Position numbers and translations under genes: made by a program
DNA from: Candidatus Tectomicrobia bacterium
GTDB taxonomy: Bacteria > UBA8248
DNA length: 64,000 bases
NCBI GenBank assembly: GCA_016192135.1
Contig: JACPUR010000041.1
Span: 124,001 to 188,000 of the forward strand
Reading direction: 5' to 3'
The notes under the pieces: generated by a model
Told to the model about the DNA's origin: nothing
Database searches by the model: none
What the model saw: only the letters and a program-made list of their open reading frames with translations
In this document: one piece after another, positions 25,766 through 33,847 of the stretch
Layout: each line of letters opens with the position of its first letter
How positions within the stretch are numbered: position 1 is the first letter of the stretch

Positions 25766-27153
25766 ACGCCCTGTGAAGCCGGTAAGCCCCGCGGAACGGC
25801 CTTCACTTCCTGGGATGGCTTCAGGGCAGCCATGAGGAGGTAGCCCGCGAAGCAGAGCCCCACCCCTACGAGATTCACCCAGAGCAGCGGCCCGTATTTC
25901 CCCGGGCCGATCCGGTAGGGCACGAGCCCCAGGGCCAGCGACAGTCCCATCGCTAGACCAGTGCCGACGCTCACGTAGTAGGACCAAGGCCCCGGCCGCT
26001 TCCAGCCGGCCAGAAGAAAGACAGGGGTGAAGCCGATCACCATCGTGCCGCTCACGGTCGTCGCGCTGAGAATCGACGGCCCCGCGTGGACCATGGCGTT
26101 CCCGACGATGCCCAGCGCGACCATCGCCCAGCGGGCGAGGCATATCCTGTCCAAGCGCGTGCCGGGAAACAAATCGACCGAGATGAGCTTTCCGCTGGAA
26201 GCGAAGGCGGAATCCATCGTGGACGTGGCGCTCGTGATCATCATGAGGTTCATGATGATCATGACCGGAAGCCCGAGCGCCGCCGCGGTGGCGAGCGTGG
26301 AGTTGCCCCCGATTCCCGCGGCCCTGTTGTAAATCCCGACGAAGCTGAACAGCAAGATGAAAAGGACGCCGAAAAATCCGGCCAGGGCAAAGGCCTTGAG
26401 CATCACCTTCCGGTCCGTGATGAACGCCCGGTCAGTCATGACCGGGTCATGGAACGGGTAACTCCACACCTGGAGCAGGGCCACCAGAATCAGGTCCACC
26501 CCGCCCGAGAGCGTCCACGTGCCGCTGGCAGCCATCTCTCTCACGCGCCCTTGCGGCAGGATCACCGCCATGATGATCACGAGGATGGCCGCGGCGAGCA
26601 TCATTTGCACCACGTCCGTGACGATGCTGCTCCTCACGCCTCCCTTCAGGACATACAGCAGGACCAGCCCCGTCGCGGCCCAGGTGGCGGCGAAGTAACC
26701 CGGGCTCCCGTGCGGCCCGAAGTACTGCGCCACGACGATGGTGTTGCTCCATATCTCGTTCCAGAGGCGGATACCGATGATGAGCGAGAAGAGCCAGATC
26801 GCCTCCCGCCCGAACCGGTCCTCGAGGAAATCGTGGATGCTCCGGTACCCCTGTCCGCGCAGGCGGTAGAGCAACACCCCCGCGACCGGGAAGGCGAGCC
26901 AATAGGCCGCGTAGGCGACCCCGCCCGGCAGGCCGTAGGCCTGGCCGAGGTCCGCCGCGTTCTGAACGGACTTCGCGAAGATCCACCCGATCAGCACGCT
27001 CGAGGTGAGGAACAGGATGCTCGTCTCCCGGCTGTCCCGAGTCCTGCCTTGGAAGAATTGCTCCTCGCGGTTCCATCCCCTGGCCGTGGGCGAAATGACG
27101 AACATCGCCAGCCCGTAAACAAACAACACGACCCAATTCAAAAACGCGACCAT
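25762..27153 (-). CDS. Sodium:solute symporter (SSF family)
   Basis: A 463-residue membrane protein with about 12-13 helices and SSF traits. Among them are SRETSILFLTSSVLIGWIFAKS in helix 2, RGQGYRSIHDFLEDRFG after helix 3, and the SSxTSTMDSAFASSGKL segment near helix 8-9 (here ITSATSTMDSAF) that provides sodium-site Ser/Thr. The substrate is not predictable. The ATG at 27153 follows GGAGGTGAA. It is a lone gene, facing the DUF3179 gene across a 305-bp divergent intergenic region. Confidence 0.88.
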   Translation of the reverse strand: MVAFLNWVVLFVYGLAMFVISPTARGWNREEQFFQGRTRDSRETSILFLTSSVLIGWIFAKSVQNAADLGQAYGLPGGVAYAAYWLAFPVAGVLLYRLRGQGYRSIHDFLEDRFGREAIWLFSLIIGIRLWNEIWSNTIVVAQYFGPHGSPGYFAATWAATGLVLLYVLKGGVRSSIVTDVVQMMLAAAILVIIMAVILPQGRVREMAASGTWTLSGGVDLILVALLQVWSYPFHDPVMTDRAFITDRKVMLKAFALAGFFGVLFILLFSFVGIYNRAAGIGGNSTLATAAALGLPVMIIMNLMMITSATSTMDSAFASSGKLISVDLFPGTRLDRICLARWAMVALGIVGNAMVHAGPSILSATTVSGTMVIGFTPVFLLAGWKRPGPWSYYVSVGTGLAMGLSLALGLVPYRIGPGKYGPLLWVNLVGVGLCFAGYLLMAALKPSQEVKAVPRGLPASQGV

Positions 27154-27458
27154 TTCACCTCCGCCGCCAGCTCAAAACCCCCACGGAACGGCCGCCGGGC
27201 TCCTCCCCGGGAAGCCGCCCCCCACGGGGGCCACCTCTAAGGCAAATATCTGAATCTCCTTTGCGGACCGGTGATTTTCCGGCCATTGGGTCCCTTTTCG
27301 TGCTCGTCCCTGGGCATAACATTTCGCTTCCCAAATCATTCCCCCGGCCTGGAGCGGGGATATTCGGCAAGATGGCGGGGGAATGTTTCGAAATCAACCG
27401 CTGTTCAAGGAATTGAGGCGTTGAACCCAAAATTTCCGCTGGATGAGAGGATTATCCC
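27154..27458. other. Divergent intergenic region between symporter and DUF3179 genes
   Basis: 305 bp of moderate GC with no open frame of interest. It must hold the promoters of both divergent genes, but no strong -35/-10 pair could be picked by eye. GAGAGGA lies 7 nt before the ATG at 27459. Confidence 0.4.
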
Positions 27459-28508
27459 ATGTTTCTTCGTCTTGCCGCATGGTCACTGCTCGCGGGGACG
27501 CTGGCCGCAATTGGAGGGGCGCAAGCCGCCTGGGCCTCGCCGGCGGAGGAGATCGTCACGGTCCTCCCCCGGGACGCCATCCCCTCCATCGATGCGCCGC
27601 GTTTCGTCCCCGCCCGCGAAGCCCAGAAGTTCATGGCGGCCGGCGAGATGGTGATCGGCCTCGAGATGGAGGGCGAGGCCCGGGCCTACTCCGTCCCCCT
27701 GCTCAGCACCCACGAGATCGTGAACGACAGGCTCCGGGGCCGCGACATCGCGGTCACGTGGTGACCGCTCTGTTATACGGCCATCGTGTATGACCGGACC
27801 CTGGACGATAGGAAGCTGACCTTCGGCGTCTCCGGCAAGCTCTGGAAGAACGTCCTCGTCATGTACGACCGGCAGACGGGCTCCCTGTGGAGCCATCTGA
27901 CGGGCGAGGCGGTTGTGGGGCCGCTCACCGGGCAGCGCCTGAAGACCTATCCAGCCGCGATGATGACTTGGTCGGAATGGCGGAGCCTTCACCCCCAAAC
28001 CCTCGTTCTGGAGAAGCCGGCCGGCGGCCGCGGGATGCGCGACCCCTACGAGGACTACTACTACAGCGCGCGCACGGGAATCATCCCCGAGAAGCACCGC
28101 GACAGCCGTCTCCATCCCAAGACCTGGATCGTCGGCCTCGTCCTCGACGGGCGGGCCAAGGCCTATCCTTTCCCGGCGCTGGACCGGACCGGGGTGCTGA
28201 ACGACCGCTTCGGGGGGCGGGAGCTGGCGGTGACCTATTGCAAGGAGGCCCGCTCCGGAGCGGTCTTCGACCGCCACCTGGAGGAGAAGACCCTCACCTT
28301 CGGGCCGGACCCGGCGGAAGAGGCCTCCTGCCGCTTCATGCGAGACAAGGAAACCGGCTCCCGCTGGCAGCGCCTGACGGGCGCGGCCGTCGAGGGTCCC
28401 ATGAAGGGCAGGCGCCTCGCCCAGCTGACCAGCACCCAGTCGTTCTGGTTCGGATGGAAGGACTATTATCCCAAGAGCGAGGTGTTCTCCGCCGAGAGCT
28501 CCAAATAG
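27459..28508 (+). CDS. DUF3179 secreted protein, selenoprotein (UPLC motif)
   Basis: ATG 27459 opens a frame that meets TGA at 27762-27764 (codon 102) and then stays open to 28508. DUF3179 proteins carry a VTYCPLCGTA-type motif. Here the reading is VTW-U-PLCYTAIVYDR, so Sec replaces the first Cys of the pair. With Sec it is a complete 349-residue protein; a signal peptide at 1-26 (LLAGTLAAIGGAQAAWA) sends it to the periplasm. A second repeat of the domain has VTYCKEARSGAVFDR with a Cys. A well-formed SECIS-like hairpin follows the UGA. The function of DUF3179 is unknown; a redox role is inferred from the selenol/thiol pair. Confidence 0.92.
27772..27794 (+). promoter_or_regulatory. Candidate bacterial SECIS element of the DUF3179 gene
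   Basis: GTTATACG (27772-27779) pairs with TGTATGAC (27787-27794), eight base pairs including two G-U. The apical loop GCCATCG (27780-27786) starts with G, 15 nt after the UGA. This closely fits the bacterial SECIS pattern of a short stem with a G at the start of the loop. Confidence 0.7.
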
Positions 28509-28592
28509 GAGCGCGATCCCGGACGTAAACGCTGGCGCTCATCCACGGCCGGCGACCCCACTCCACACGATCCGCCACACCGGCGGAAATCA

Positions 28593-28630
28593 TAAAAAAA
28601 AGAAGCCCGGGGGGCCTGAGCCCCCCGGGC
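28593..28630 (-). terminator. Intrinsic terminator of the porin gene
   Basis: GCCCGGGGGG (28605-28614) pairs perfectly with CCCCCCGGGC (28621-28630) around a 6-nt loop. On the minus strand the stem is followed by a run of T (A-tract 28593-28601), about 20 bp past the porin stop. Read from the plus strand it may also end the DUF3179 transcript. Confidence 0.85.
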
Positions 28631-28650
28631 CGTATTACGTGTTCTTTCGC

Positions 28651-30060
28651 CTACCAGGTGTGGCGCAGCTCATAGACGAGGCCCCACGAGTCGTCCTTGT
28701 CCGGGCCGCCTCGCGTCTGGCCGTAGTCGCCCGCGACGACGTAGGAGGCCCACGTCTGCAGGTAGAGCTGCTTGTAGATGTCCCACTTGAACCCGACCTC
28801 GATCGCCGTGCCGAAGTCCTTGTCACTGACGAAGTTCGTACCCGCAACACTCGTCGCCCTCTCCGCCGAGCGGATGAAGGCAACCCGCCCATCGAGCCTG
28901 AGGACCGGGGTCGCCTGATAGAGCACGCGAACCTCGGGCATGATCAGCCCGTTCGGCACCCTCGGGTCGCCGCTGGCGATGCCGGGGGTGTTGGGGGCGA
29001 CGCCGACGCCCGTCCGGGTCGAGAGGTTGTTGGTCACGCCGCCGCCCGCGGTGCGGGCCGGGTAGATGGAGGTTTCGCGGCCGGTGAAGATGCTCGGCCC
29101 CTCGAGCCAGCCCGAGGAGGCCGGGAAGACGAAACGGCTCAGCTCGCGGTCCGGCTGCTGTGCGGTGCTGCCCGAGCCGGAGACGATCGTATCGTCGTCC
29201 CCCGACAAATAGGTGAAGTTGAACCCGACCTTCGCCTTGCCGAAGGTCAGCCAGCTGCGAAGCAGCAAGCCGTACGCCTCGATGTCGATGTCGCGGGCCC
29301 CCGCGGCGCGTGCGGCCGAGGTGGGTTGGGCCGCGTCGCCCGTCTCATAGATGCCCGTGATGTCGACGTCCAGGATGCCAATCTTGGCTTGGCCGTGCAG
29401 GGCAAGATAGTACATCTCGTAACCGGTGGTGGCGGTCGCGTTATTCGCGTTCTGGCGCGAGAGGCCGACCCAGGGGGTGATGGCGATCTGGGGGGCCGCC
29501 TGCCACTTGAGCGCGATGTAGTAGTTGTCGGCGTCGCTGGCCGCCTGGAAACCCTCGTTGATCTTGGTGGTGAAGGCGCTCAGGCTCACGGGGCCGAAGA
29601 GCCGGCCGTAGAGCGCGATGCCGTCCTGCCGGTGGATGCCCGGAGAGTCGAAGATCTCGGTGTCCGGCGAGGTGTAGTCGGTGCGGCCGATCCGCGTCCG
29701 AAGCGTGGTGCCCGGCACGGCGAAGTCGATCACCCACCGGTTGATGCCCACATTTTCGTCGGCGTTGTTGCCGCCGAAGATATTGTTGGCGCCGCCTTGA
29801 GATCCGTCGTTGTAGTCGAGCTCGTAGATGGCGAAGATTCTCCCGCCCTCGGAGGTGGCGGTGAAGCGGGGGCGGATGGTGGTGTCGTAGGCCTGGATGC
29901 CATCGTGGGTATTCTCGTTGCGGTCCAGGTCCTCCGTGGTGATACCCCGGATCCGGAAGAGACCCGTGTACTTGAAGTCGGCGGCCCCGGCCTGCGGAGC
30001 CAGCAGCAGGGCGGCGAGCATTGCCCCGGCGAGACTTGCGGCGATTCGACGCATTTGCAT
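28651..30060 (-). CDS. Outer-membrane beta-barrel porin
   Basis: ATG 30060 (AGGAGG 8 nt upstream) begins a 469-residue protein with a signal peptide MQMRRIAASLAGAMLAALLL...QAGAADF. The mature part is Gly/Asn/Tyr-rich with alternating strands, as in alginate/phosphate-type porins, and ends in ...YELRHTW, a C-terminal aromatic residue typical of BAM substrates. This implies a Gram-negative envelope. It is preceded by a structured leader (30148-30375) and ends at a strong terminator. The solute is unknown. Confidence 0.85.
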   Translation of the reverse strand: MQMRRIAASLAGAMLAALLLAPQAGAADFKYTGLFRIRGITTEDLDRNENTHDGIQAYDTTIRPRFTATSEGGRIFAIYELDYNDGSQGGANNIFGGNNADENVGINRWVIDFAVPGTTLRTRIGRTDYTSPDTEIFDSPGIHRQDGIALYGRLFGPVSLSAFTTKINEGFQAASDADNYYIALKWQAAPQIAITPWVGLSRQNANNATATTGYEMYYLALHGQAKIGILDVDITGIYETGDAAQPTSAARAAGARDIDIEAYGLLLRSWLTFGKAKVGFNFTYLSGDDDTIVSGSGSTAQQPDRELSRFVFPASSGWLEGPSIFTGRETSIYPARTAGGGVTNNLSTRTGVGVAPNTPGIASGDPRVPNGLIMPEVRVLYQATPVLRLDGRVAFIRSAERATSVAGTNFVSDKDFGTAIEVGFKWDIYKQLYLQTWASYVVAGDYGQTRGGPDKDDSWGLVYELRHTW

Positions 30061-30147
30061 GGATGTTGCCTCCTGTATTTCCGCTTGAATTTCGGGAATT
30101 GCCCTAGTGGCCCGTGCGGCGCCGCTCCGCTTCCCGGTTTCGAGGAC

Positions 30148-30375
30148 AAAAAAACCGCGCGGGACGGCAACCCCACACGGCTCACCCATGCCAGCCTTGC
30201 CTTTCACTCCGTTTCTAGCGATAGAGTTTCTCTGTCATTCACCCTCCTCTGGTTGACGGACAAAAGGCAAGGCCGTGCGGAGGTGTGGCCCCACACGGCC
30301 TTGCCCATGCCCTGGGGATCGGCGCGCCACCGATCCCCTATTGAATTTTGGGGAAAGCCGCCATGCGGCTTTCCC
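30148..30375 (-). ncRNA. Structured RNA-like module A upstream of the porin gene
   Basis: Read on the minus strand it forms, in order: an 11-bp hairpin with GGGAAAGCCGC arm (30351-30375); a 9-bp hairpin GGGGATCGG/CCGATCCCC (30314-30338); a 17-bp hairpin with CCGTGTGGGG-6-CTCCGCACGG core, then TTTTG (30266-30305); and a terminator-like hairpin followed by seven T (30148-30180). A second copy at 30742-30974 keeps all four hairpins with paired base changes, which indicates selection on structure. The seven-T tract after the last hairpin sets the strand. I do not recognise the family; a 5' UTR regulator of the porin gene or an independent RNA are both possible. Confidence 0.65.
30215..30238 (-). 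CDS. Possible 7-residue leader peptide inside RNA module A
   Basis: On the minus strand AGAGGAGGGTGA is followed directly by ATG and seven codons (MTEKLYR) before TAG. It lies between the two terminator-like hairpins, where attenuation leader peptides are found. The second RNA module keeps the AGAGGAGG but not a clear ORF, so this may be chance. Confidence 0.25.
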   Translation of the reverse strand: MTEKLYR

Positions 30376-30519
30376 TGAAAATCACGGTTACGCACGGGAA
30401 ACGCGGCGGTGAACAAAATATTCCCATAGGGAACGCGGCAAAATCCTTCGGACAGGCGAACTCTCACGAAAAAGGGTCACGGGAAAACACGGGGGGCGGG
30501 AGAATGCGCGAAGACTGCA

Positions 30520-30663
30520 TCAGGAGCCTCCGCCTCCGGGATCGAGGAAAACCCAAGGATTTCTTCGCTCGGGATTGCGCACCAGCCCGCCCCACCTGAC
30601 AGACAGGAAGGCGGCCAAAAAAACGGCGAAGGCGCTCCCGAGAATCAACAGAGCCAGCCACAT
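30520..30663 (-). CDS. Small single-span membrane protein, 47 residues
   Basis: ATG 30663 with GGAGGAGG 8 nt upstream gives a 47-residue protein: one hydrophobic helix (MWLALLILGSAFAVFLAAFL) and a polar Arg/Asn/Pro-rich C-terminal tail ending in GGGGS. The good ribosome-binding site and helix support it. It lies between the two RNA modules, on the same strand, so module B is its 5' leader. No family is recognised. Confidence 0.55.
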   Translation of the reverse strand: MWLALLILGSAFAVFLAAFLSVRWGGLVRNPERRNPWVFLDPGGGGS

Positions 30664-31204
30664 CCCCTTTTCCTCCTCCGGCAGCAACCCGTACAGGCTG
30701 AAATCGCCCTGAGAGCCGGCTGCAAGGCGCTCTTTTGCCCTAAAAAAATCCGTGCGGAGCAGAAGCCCCACACGGCTCACCCTCGATATCATCCTTAATT
30801 TCCCCAAGATCCACGCGTCTTTGCTTACGCGGAAACCGACACCTCCTCTCTAGCGGGCAAAAGGAAAGGCCGTGCGGAGGTGTGGCCCCACACGGCCTTT
30901 CCTATGCCCTAGGGGGCCGGTGCGCTACCGGCCCCTTATTCAATTTTCAAGGAAGCCAGAGCTCGGGGCTTCCTAGGAACTCACAACGGCATCCCTGGAA
31001 CATTGGAAGTAAAAAAATATTCCAGCAAAACCTCCATAGGCCGCCAGCCCCATGAGAACTTTCCTGTACCCAGGAAGGTTGCATCGACGGGGGATGGACG
31101 GGAATCGCTCGTAAGATATCGATGTTCATCACTATATGAACCGCGGCGGACGCCCCTAGGGAACAGAAGGGATCGCCGGACAACTTTCAAGAGGAGACAC
31201 AAAC
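30664..31204. other. Region holding RNA module B and an AT-rich stretch
   Basis: About 540 bp without a convincing ORF of normal size. It contains RNA module B (30742-30974) and, from about 30985 to 31204, AT-richer DNA that should carry the promoter of the plus-strand secreted-protein gene and that of the minus-strand RNA. No clear promoter pair could be picked. Confidence 0.55.
30742..30974 (-). ncRNA. Structured RNA-like module B upstream of the 47-residue protein gene
   Basis: Same hairpin order as module A. Stem III pairs AGGAAGCC (30950-30957) with GGCTTCCT (30967-30974). Stem II pairs GGGGCCGGT (30913-30921) with ACCGGCCCC (30927-30935). Stem I is 17 bp over 30863-30902, then TTTTG. 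A terminal hairpin CCGTGTGGGG-CTTCTG-CTCCGCACGG (30750-30775) is followed by seven T. Stem I changes GGCAAGG/CCTTGCC of module A to GGAAAGG/CCTTTCC, a compensatory pair, while the loop CCACAC and the preceding AGGGCAT stay constant. Confidence 0.65.
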
Positions 31205-31468
31205 ATGCGGAAAAGATTATTCAGCCTCGCGGTGGTGATGCTAGCTCTCTCTCCGGCCATCACTTTCGGAGCCGCCGGTCCGGAGCGGACAGGCTGCTGG
31301 GAGAGGATTCGTGAGGCGAAAGCGAGCCTGAGCGGCATCGCCGGCGAATCGGAACGGAAAGCAGCGGTCAATGCCATCGTCCAGGCGGAGGTTGCGCGGA
31401 GCCGGCACGATTATAAGGCCTGCCTTGATCTGGCCAATTCGGTCATCCAAAGGGGAGAACGAGGCTAG
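31205..31468 (+). CDS. Small secreted protein of unknown function
   Basis: An 87-residue protein with a signal peptide (RKRLFSLAVVMLALSPAITFGAA) and a short helical mature part containing two Cys (TGCWERIREA and YKACLDLANS) that could form a disulfide. ATG 31205 follows AGAGGAGACAC. No family recognised. Convergent with the Sec-deiodinase-like gene; a perfect 11-bp hairpin lies between them. Confidence 0.7.
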   Translation: MRKRLFSLAVVMLALSPAITFGAAGPERTGCWERIREAKASLSGIAGESERKAAVNAIVQAEVARSRHDYKACLDLANSVIQRGERG

Positions 31469-31538
31469 CCATAAAGCTGCCGCCGCCGACTGTGCGTTTC
31501 GTCAGGTCCGCACGGCGGGGAATATCCGGAGCCCTTTG

Positions 31539-31567
31539 GGGGCGCCTCCATGAAAAGGAGGCGCCCC
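31539..31567. terminator. Hairpin between convergent genes
   Basis: GGGGCGCCTCC (31539-31549) pairs perfectly with GGAGGCGCCCC (31557-31567) across a 7-nt loop, just past the ends of the secreted-protein gene and the deiodinase-like gene. There is no strong T-run on either side, so it may be a Rho-assisted or 3'-stabilising hairpin. Confidence 0.5.
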
Positions 31568-31574
31568 TGCGGGT

Positions 31575-32267
31575 TCAGATCTGCGTCCCGGCGTGGGCGG
31601 TGAAGATGGTGGGTTCCATCTTGGGCTTTCCGGCGAAGGCGGGATCCTGGTTCACCAAGCAGGCAAGATACTCGTCCACCGCTTCCGCGTCGGACCAAGT
31701 GGCCTTATAGGCGACCCGGCCGTCCTTCCCGACGACATAGACGAAGTTGGGCAGGTTCCCGAGCATCCCGTGGACCTTCTGGTCCATCTCGTCCACCAGG
31801 ACGGCGGTCTGCATTTTCTTGATGCGGGCCAGCTCGCGGGCGTAGCCCAGCTTGTGCTCGTAGCTCTCGTGGTTCCGGATATCGGGGAAGCCGCGCTCGC
31901 CCGCGTGAGGCTCCCGCACGTAGAGGTTGAACACCATCACGTCCCGGTCCGCGTATTTCTCCTGGATTCGCTCGTAGAACGGCACCTGCCGCCGGTAGGG
32001 CGGTCAGGTGATGGCCCCGGTCGTGATGACGAGGTATTTCTTCCCCAGGTAATCCGCCATCCGGTGCGTGTTGCCGTGGATGTCCCTCAGTGCGAAGTCG
32101 GGGAAGCGCTCCCCCGGCGGGAAGACGGAGGGAAATTTTTCATAGAACTCCTTCACCCGCTTGCTCCTCACCAGCTTGATCGTCTTGATCAGGTTCAGGT
32201 ACCGCCACGACCAGAAGCCGAACATGGGGCCGGGCGGTTTTCTCAGGAACTCGTTGGCTGGACGCAT
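31575..32267 (-). CDS. Iodothyronine-deiodinase-like selenoprotein (TUPPY motif)
   Basis: ATG 32267 (GGGAGGATC before it) opens a frame with TGA at 32006-32004 (codon 88) and then stays open to 31575, giving 230 residues. Around the TGA the reading is TTGAIT-U-PPYRRQVPFYERI, closely like the GSCTUPPF active site of vertebrate deiodinases. It is followed by YVREPHAGE at the place of the deiodinase IYIEEAH motif, and by a thioredoxin-like C-terminal half (LPNFVYVVGKDGRVAYK). Family knowledge: Sec is the catalytic residue. The bacterial substrate is unknown and unlikely to be thyroid hormone; a peroxide- or thiol-linked reductase is equally possible. Confidence 0.92.
31980..31994 (-). promoter_or_regulatory. 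Weak SECIS-like hairpin of the deiodinase-like gene
   Basis: On the minus strand CGGC and GCCG pair around the loop GGCAGGT, which begins 13 nt after the UGA with G at positions one and two. The stem is only 4 bp; an alternative CCGCC/GGCGG stem begins directly at the UGA. Both are tentative. Confidence 0.35.
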
Positions 32268-32356
32268 GATCCTCCCTTCTCCGCCGCTTTGGCGGACGTT
32301 CAGATATTCATTATAGCAAAATGAGAGAAAGAATTATTCCCCCGCCTGCGCCGTTT

Positions 32357-33418
32357 TCAGAACCCCATCCCGGCCAAGCCTTCCATCACCTCGCGCACCA
32401 GGCCCGGCGCGGCCGGGAGGGTTTCCTCCTCTTCCGGGGCCGGGGAGGCCGAGAGGCCCTTCCGGCCTTGCCGCTCCTTCTCGCGAGCCCAGGCCTCGCG
32501 GTCCGCCTGCCCGGCGGAGGGGCGGCCCCCGGCGCGGCGCCGGCGCACGTCCACGGCCCAGGGGAGACCCGCCGGGGTTTTCCCGGCGAGGGAGCGCAGA
32601 TCGCCAACCCCCTCCTCCGGCGGCAGGTGGTCGAGCGCCCCCCGCGCGCCGTGGAAGGTGCCACCCCTCATCCAGGGCCCGAGGCGTTCGAGGATGGTGG
32701 ATTCCTGGGCGAGACCGAGCTGGGCGTGAGCCGAGGCGTGCCCCGCGTTGTGCCACCAGCCGAGGGGGGCCCCGGCGAATTCCTCCAGAAGCTCCCGCGC
32801 TTCCCGATACGTGGGATAGCCCCTCACGTCCCAGGCGGTTTCCAGGCACAGCGCAAGGCCCTGGCGCTCGGCGGGCTTGAAGAGCTTTTCCAGGCTCCAG
32901 CGGGCGGCGCCGGCGATCTTCCCCGCCCGGGCGGCGCGATCGGCCAGAATCGCCTTCCCCCGCTCGATGCCCTCCTCGCTCTCCGGGAGCCGCTCCCGCC
33001 GGAAGAGATCGGCCAGCTCCGGCATGGGGTCATCCATCTCGACCCGGCCGAGGCGGAGCACCCACAGGCGGCACTCCAGGCGCTCGGCCAAAGGAAGGCA
33101 ATCGAGGTGGGCGCGCAGGGCCGTCTGGCGCGCCTCCTTGTCCAGGGAGGCGAGCGGATACCCTTCTGGCGGGGCGGCAGGGGCGCCGGGCAGGCGGAAG
33201 GCGGGCGGGTGCATCGCCCAGGCCAGAAAAGAGCCGCCGGGGGGCCTGAGGGCGTTCTCGATCCCGGGCCAGGCCCAGGCGGGAATCTCGCGGTCGAGCA
33301 GGAGTGCCCCGGCCTGCGCCTCCGAGAGCGCGCGGAGCCAGTCCGATGCCGGCGCGCCCGCCGCGGCGGGCTTCGGGGGGAACAGGGGACGGAGGAAGCC
33401 GGTGTGGAGGATTAGCAC
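32357..33418 (-). CDS. Probable TIM-barrel protein, sugar-phosphate-isomerase-like
   Basis: The GTG at 33418 (overlapping the YkgJ-like stop) gives a 353-residue protein. Segments that look like a divalent-metal TIM barrel are ALCLETAWDVRGYPTYREARELLEEFAGAPLGWWHNAGHASAHAQLG and TFHGARGALDHLPPEEG. The order Glu...Trp-His-Asn...His resembles xylose-isomerase-type (AP_endonuc_2) enzymes but is weak. It is probably co-translated with the Cys-cluster protein upstream. The assignment is tentative. Confidence 0.6.
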   Translation of the reverse strand: MLILHTGFLRPLFPPKPAAAGAPASDWLRALSEAQAGALLLDREIPAWAWPGIENALRPPGGSFLAWAMHPPAFRLPGAPAAPPEGYPLASLDKEARQTALRAHLDCLPLAERLECRLWVLRLGRVEMDDPMPELADLFRRERLPESEEGIERGKAILADRAARAGKIAGAARWSLEKLFKPAERQGLALCLETAWDVRGYPTYREARELLEEFAGAPLGWWHNAGHASAHAQLGLAQESTILERLGPWMRGGTFHGARGALDHLPPEEGVGDLRSLAGKTPAGLPWAVDVRRRRAGGRPSAGQADREAWAREKERQGRKGLSASPAPEEEETLPAAPGLVREVMEGLAGMGF

Positions 33419-33837
33419 TCGTCGAGGGTCTTGTTCACTTCGATGGGGCCCCGGTAGCCCGGCAGGCCCTGCACGTAGGGGCAGTCCTCGGGCAGGCCGC
33501 CCATCTCGATAATCTCGGGACCGATGGGCATGCAGAGAGGCTCGCGCTCGAAGCGGTCCGGATAGCAGGTGCAGCGGTTGTTCCCGGTGTCCAGGAAGCC
33601 GCAGGGGCTCTTGAGAAGGAGCAGGCGCTTGCCCTTCCATACCTTGTCGTAACAGCACTTGCCGCAGTGGGTGCACAGGGCCTCCCACTCCGGCGTGCCG
33701 GGAGGAGGGAGGTTCTTCTCCATCCACCGGTGGATGCGCTCGAGTTCCGCCTCCTTCCGCGTCTTGTGGAGCTTGAGGGGGACGCTCGATCCCGGAAGGC
33801 TCCGGCCGTTCGTCCTCGCCTTCGCGCCGGACGCCAT
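33412..33837 (-). CDS. YkgJ-like Cys-cluster protein
   Basis: A 141-residue protein whose core has the YkgJ-family pattern: CTHCGKCCYDK near residue 70, then SPCGFLDTGNNRCTCY, and CMPIGPE and DCPYVQGLPGY further on, so about eight Cys that could bind Zn or a cluster. ATG 33837 starts it, 11 bp downstream of the crotonase stop, with GAGAG upstream. The next gene overlaps its stop. It probably belongs to the crotonase operon. Function unknown. Confidence 0.78.
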   Translation of the reverse strand: MASGAKARTNGRSLPGSSVPLKLHKTRKEAELERIHRWMEKNLPPPGTPEWEALCTHCGKCCYDKVWKGKRLLLLKSPCGFLDTGNNRCTCYPDRFEREPLCMPIGPEIIEMGGLPEDCPYVQGLPGYRGPIEVNKTLDEC

Positions 33838-33847
33838 TCCTTTCTCT

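Larger units (their letters stand above)
30061..30519. other. Long untranslated region upstream of the porin gene
   Basis: About 460 bp without a supported gene larger than 7 codons. It contains RNA module A (30148-30375) and then about 140 bp of AT-richer DNA. Short frames here run through the hairpins and are not credible. Confidence 0.6.

Noticed and set aside
28651-30207. Porin start at 30207
   Set aside because: The signal peptide and AGGAGG point to ATG 30060; the longer frame runs through the leader RNA.
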